Positions 36,217 through 38,683 of a stretch of DNA of 38,683 nucleotides are shown piece by piece (the first letter of the stretch is position 1; the number at the start of each line of letters is the position of its first letter). The stretch spans positions 1 through 38,683 of the forward strand of contig JAFGQR010000197.1 of assembly GCA_016935555.1 (NCBI GenBank), read 5' to 3'. Source of the stretch: Verrucomicrobiota bacterium. GTDB lineage: Bacteria > Verrucomicrobiota > Verrucomicrobiia > Limisphaerales > JAFGQR01. Both the position numbers and the translations under genes were made by a program. Under the pieces are notes generated by a model. The model worked only from the letters and a program-made list of their open reading frames with translations, did not search any database and had not been told where the DNA came from.

Positions 36217-37059
36217 ATGAAAACGAGAACCTTCTTCGCCTCACTCCTTCTGGCCATAGCCGGATTGCTTCTGTGGCCGCAGGCGCTCCTCTCCGGTTTG
36301 CCCCAGCCCATGTGTGTCTACTACGGCCAAGCCCGCGACGGCTACGGCCTGCCCTACTGGACGAATGCCGAAGTCATCCTGCTCTCCGGCACGAACGAAG
36401 TCGCCCGCCAGCCGGTTCGCGGCTCGATCAGCCCCGGCGTCAACTTCGCCCTGTATGTGCACCTCGACGACGGCCGCTCCGCCACCGCCTACTCGACCCG
36501 CGCCCTGCGAAGCGGCACTCAAGTCTCCATCGTGGTCCGCGACGAACATGGGCAGCGGACCATCATGGAAAACCAGACGGTGCCGCCAGTGGGCCATCCG
36601 GGCGATCTCATTCTCATCCATGCCACCGCCGCCTCCGACTCGGATGCCGACGGCCTGCCAGACCCGTGGGAGCTGGAGTTGATCGCGTGGTCCCGCGGCA
36701 CCCTGCAAAGCCTGCTGGATGTGCACGGCGCGGACGACTGGGATGCCGACGGCATGAGCAACCTGCAGGAGTACCAGGCCGGCACGTTCGCCTTCCTCGA
36801 CTACGATTTCCTGGCCATCGACTGGCTCACAACCACGCCCCACCAGCACCTGCAACTCACCTTCCTGAGCGTCATGGGCAAAACATATGGCCTCCACACG
36901 GCCACCAGCCTCGCCGGGCCGGGGTGGGAACCGTGTCCGTTCGCGCTCTCGGACACCGGCCCCCTGCAACTCACCCCCGCCGAAGGCAATGGCGACTGGC
37001 TATCGCTCTACGTGCCGATGGAAACGACGCCCCGGTTTTTCCGCCTGATTGCCGAATAA
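36217..37059 (+). CDS. Secreted calcium-repeat protein with RFFR-type C-terminal module
   Basis: The protein has 280 residues and starts 11 bases after the giant gene, so it is surely in the same transcript. A signal peptide (FFASLLLAIAGLLLWPQALL) is followed by a small beta domain. Then come two thrombospondin-3/dockerin-like calcium motifs, DSDADGLPDPWELE and DDWDADGMSNLQEYQAGT. The last 80 residues (GKTYGLHTATSLAGPGWEP ... RFFRLIAE) are a copy of the module that also ends the giant adhesin at 9117. Proteins with this layout are common in Verrucomicrobiota. The module may be a secretion or surface-anchoring domain, but this is not established. It may be an accessory of the giant protein. 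Confidence 0.85.
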   Translation: MKTRTFFASLLLAIAGLLLWPQALLSGLPQPMCVYYGQARDGYGLPYWTNAEVILLSGTNEVARQPVRGSISPGVNFALYVHLDDGRSATAYSTRALRSGTQVSIVVRDEHGQRTIMENQTVPPVGHPGDLILIHATAASDSDADGLPDPWELELIAWSRGTLQSLLDVHGADDWDADGMSNLQEYQAGTFAFLDYDFLAIDWLTTTPHQHLQLTFLSVMGKTYGLHTATSLAGPGWEPCPFALSDTGPLQLTPAEGNGDWLSLYVPMETTPRFFRLIAE

Positions 37060-37067
37060 CGGCCCGC

Positions 37068-37205
37068 TCAGGTCCATGTTCGACAGTCTGAAAAACCGCC
37101 CCCTTGATTGCCAACATTTGAGGTGGGATCGAAGAACACCAAGTCGAGCGCAATGAACAGATCCCAACGCTGCTCGAACAGCGCTGCTTCAATCCAGTCT
37201 TTGAT
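37068..37205 (-). pseudogene. Transposase remnant, IS1634/IS4-like DDE family
   Basis: The minus-strand translation reads IKDWIEAALFEQRWDLFIAL then DLVFFDPTS. This matches the remembered IS1634-type core 'K-D-x-I-E-x-ALF...DLF-x-x-LDLVFFDTTS', which carries the first catalytic Asp of the DDE triad. Similarity fades after about 37110 and a stop lies at 37068. No start, no other catalytic residues and no terminal inverted repeats are found, so it is a fragment and not mobile on its own. Confidence 0.65.
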
Positions 37206-37290
37206 ACAGCGCGGGATCTTCAAAACTCGCGTCCCGGGTTTGCCAGAACTCCTTGAACCGCTCCGGTGAACGCTCGGTGTCTGTGCCGGC

Positions 37291-37540
37291 GTGGCCCACG
37301 TCGGCGGATTGGATCGCCAACTGCACGCGCTGGACGCGAGAACCGGCCGGCGCTTGTGAACGTTCGACGCCGCCGGGGCGGGTTATCGCACCAGCCCCCT
37401 GGTGGTGGACGGGAAAGTCTTTCTGGGCAACTGCGATGGTGTGTTCTACGCCGTGCATGCGCACGGCACGGCGCCGGCGGGCAAGCGGGCATGGCAATGC
37501 CAGTCCCGTGGCCCGATTCTCTACTCGGCGGCGTGCGGCA
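37291..37540 (+). pseudogene. PQQ-like beta-propeller fragment with a premature stop
   Basis: In one frame the sequence reads VAHVGGLDRQLHALDARTGR, RL, stop, TFDAAGAGYRTSPLVVDGKV, FLGNCDGVFYAVHA, and WQCQSRGPILYSAACGN. These are two and a half PQQ-type propeller blades (LYALDA-x-TG-x-x-LW). The TGA at 37357 sits exactly where the conserved blade Trp (TGG) is expected, so it is probably a single-base nonsense change. Flanking blades, start and signal peptide are absent. It is a remnant of a secreted PQQ-propeller protein. Confidence 0.7.
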
Positions 37541-37763
37541 ACACGCCGAATGACCGTGGCAACTCGCTGGAAGAATCTCCAGAACTCTGGCGCCGTCTTC
37601 CAGGTGCACGCCTGGATTCTCCGCGAATCGCGCGCTCGCGTGGGCGCTTATCTCGACGTGCCCGCGTTTGCCGTGGGCGACCTGAACTGCCTGCACCAGT
37701 TGGTTTCCTCGCGGGAGGCACAAGCCTCGCCATCGTCACCGCCCTGATGACCCCGCAATAACC
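37541..37763. other. Stretch without a recognisable gene
   Basis: Frames here are open for 50-100 residues on both strands, but none shows a domain or start. It follows the PQQ fragment and precedes the nitroreductase, and is probably further debris. A promoter for the nitroreductase must lie here or upstream, but I could not find one with good hexamers. Confidence 0.4.
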
Positions 37764-38471
37764 ATGCCCGAACCCGCCTTTCTTCCGTACCGTCCCGGGC
37801 GCCTGCCGAAAGCGCAAATGCTGCGGCACGCCCGCGAGTTCTTCGACCTCATGAACCAGCGCCGCAGTGTCCGGCAATTTGCCCCCGATCCCGTCCCGCG
37901 CGAGCTCATCAAACTGGCCATTGCCACCGCCTCGACGGCGCCCTCCGGCGCGCACCGGCAGCCGTGGCGCTTTGTGGCAGTGAGCGATCCCGCCGTCAAA
38001 CGCCGCATCCGTCAGGCTGCCGAGGCCGAAGAGCGCAAGTTCTACCAAGGCGGACGCGCGCCTGCCGAGTGGCTGGCCGCCCTCGCGCCGCTGGGCACCG
38101 GCTGGCGGAAGCCGTATCTGGCAATCGCACCCTGGCTGGTGGTTGTTTTTGAAGAACTGCACGGCTTTGCCCCATCGGGCCAGCGTCGCAGGAACTATTA
38201 CGTCAAGGAAAGCGTGGGCATCGCGTGCGGCTTGTTCATCGCTGCGGTGCATCAGATGGGCCTCGTGACATTGCCTCACACGCCCAGCCCGATGCGATTC
38301 CTTTCCGAAATCCTCGGCCGCCCAAGCAACGAAAAGCCGTTTGTCTTGTTCCCGGTCGGATTTCCGGCTCGCAACGTTCAGGTGCCGAATCTGCAACGCA
38401 AGGCATTGGAGGAAGTGGCCGTTTGGCTTGAGCGGCCAAGACGATCTGGCCCGCGAAACTCACACCCTTGA
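37764..38471 (+). CDS. Nitroreductase-family protein, iodotyrosine-deiodinase-like
   Basis: The protein has 235 residues and is cytoplasmic, with no leader. The FMN-binding nitroreductase fold is shown by FFDLMNQRRSVRQFAPDPVP (classic RRSVR-F), STAPSGAHRQPWRFVAVSDP, a central lid region, YYVKESVGIACGLFIAAVHQ and EKPFVLFPVGFPA. The APSG-x-x-x-QPW and L-x-PVGFPA motifs and the length are those of the iodotyrosine deiodinase/haloaromatic branch rather than NfsB. Bacterial members reduce halotyrosines or have unknown substrates. It lies alone between decayed segments, so context gives no pathway. Confidence 0.88.
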   Translation: MPEPAFLPYRPGRLPKAQMLRHAREFFDLMNQRRSVRQFAPDPVPRELIKLAIATASTAPSGAHRQPWRFVAVSDPAVKRRIRQAAEAEERKFYQGGRAPAEWLAALAPLGTGWRKPYLAIAPWLVVVFEELHGFAPSGQRRRNYYVKESVGIACGLFIAAVHQMGLVTLPHTPSPMRFLSEILGRPSNEKPFVLFPVGFPARNVQVPNLQRKALEEVAVWLERPRRSGPRNSHP

Positions 38472-38515
38472 ATAAACCATGACGATAGACTTCGGTGGTC
38501 ACTGAACCCGAAACC

Positions 38516-38605
38516 ATGAAGGCCCCATTGAATCGTCGCCGTTTTCTCGCTCGCGCAGGCGTATGCTGCGCGGGCTTGCTCCACTTCAAACTCAAGCGAA
38601 CATGA
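38516..38605 (+). CDS. 29-residue Tat-leader ORF, probable truncated gene
   Basis: The translation MKAPLNRRRFLARAGVCCAG, LLHFKLKRT has a twin-arginine signal (RRRFLAR) and the start of a hydrophobic core, then stops. Full-length proteins with this opening are exported oxidoreductases or DUF1501-type proteins of several hundred residues. The stop overlaps the next start (ATGA, 38602-38605). It may be a remnant of a truncated Tat substrate or, less likely, a leader peptide for coupled translation. Confidence 0.5.
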   Translation: MKAPLNRRRFLARAGVCCAGLLHFKLKRT

Positions 38606-38683
38606 AAGCTCTGGTCACAAGATACCCACTGCTCTGCTTGTGCCTGTTTGGTCACACCGCCCTCCTTCCGGCCGCCGAACCCA
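38602..38683 (+). CDS. Secreted protein, 5' end only
   Basis: The start ATG overlaps the previous stop. The 27 visible residues form a signal peptide (KALVTRYPLLCLCLFGHTAL then LPAAEP) with a likely cleavage after PAA. The gene runs off the window end, so its family cannot be told. Confidence 0.65.
   Translation, partial: MKALVTRYPLLCLCLFGHTALLPAAEP

Noticed and set aside
1..38683. CRISPR arrays, tRNA and rRNA genes
   Set aside because: No regularly spaced repeats, cloverleaf-like sequences or rRNA core motifs were seen on reading both strands.

Overview
The window is high-GC DNA, gene-dense and dominated by very large secreted proteins. Several traits point to a Verrucomicrobiota bacterium, most likely of the Limisphaerales/Pedosphaera type. 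These are a VPDSG-like C-terminal sorting signal, a DUF1080 (3-keto-disaccharide hydrolase) protein, FG-GAP and CARDB giants, a Reg_prop/Y_Y_Y sensor kinase, and secreted proteins ending in a module that closes with 'RFFR'. This placement is inferred from protein style; no rRNA or other marker gene is present. I found no tRNA, rRNA, CRISPR array or intact insertion sequence.

Layout. 1-9117: one giant secreted adhesin-like protein, cut by the window start and split by a +1 frameshift near 3108. 9235-14325: a secreted GH2-type glycosidase with a long C-terminal extension. 14441-15127 (minus): a secreted DUF1080 protein, convergent with it. 15432-16340: an extended -10 promoter and a small VPDSG/PEP-CTERM-like surface protein. 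16422-17783: a TIM-barrel glycosidase-like gene bracketed by two copies of a hairpin repeat. 17784-18463: gene debris with fragments of at least two enzymes. 18453-19700 (minus): a seven-repeat FG-GAP (VCBS) secreted protein.

20108-37059 is the most interesting block, with all genes on the plus strand. It holds a Reg_prop/Y_Y_Y hybrid-sensor-type histidine kinase, a NarL-type response regulator and a stand-alone receiver. The receiver overlaps by ATGA a secreted protein, which overlaps by ATGA a tail-fibre-like secreted protein. Next come a 2764-residue secreted giant with two LamG domains and a C-terminal third that resembles the channel and TcB-binding part of Tc-toxin A subunits, and a small calcium-repeat protein. 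I read this as a signal-controlled export cluster for a surface or extracellular apparatus. Its function is not established.

37060-37763 is a second decayed patch, with an IS1634-like transposase remnant and a PQQ-propeller fragment carrying a Trp-to-stop change. It is followed by an iodotyrosine-deiodinase-like nitroreductase (37764-38471), a 29-residue Tat-leader ORF, and the start of another secreted protein running off the window.
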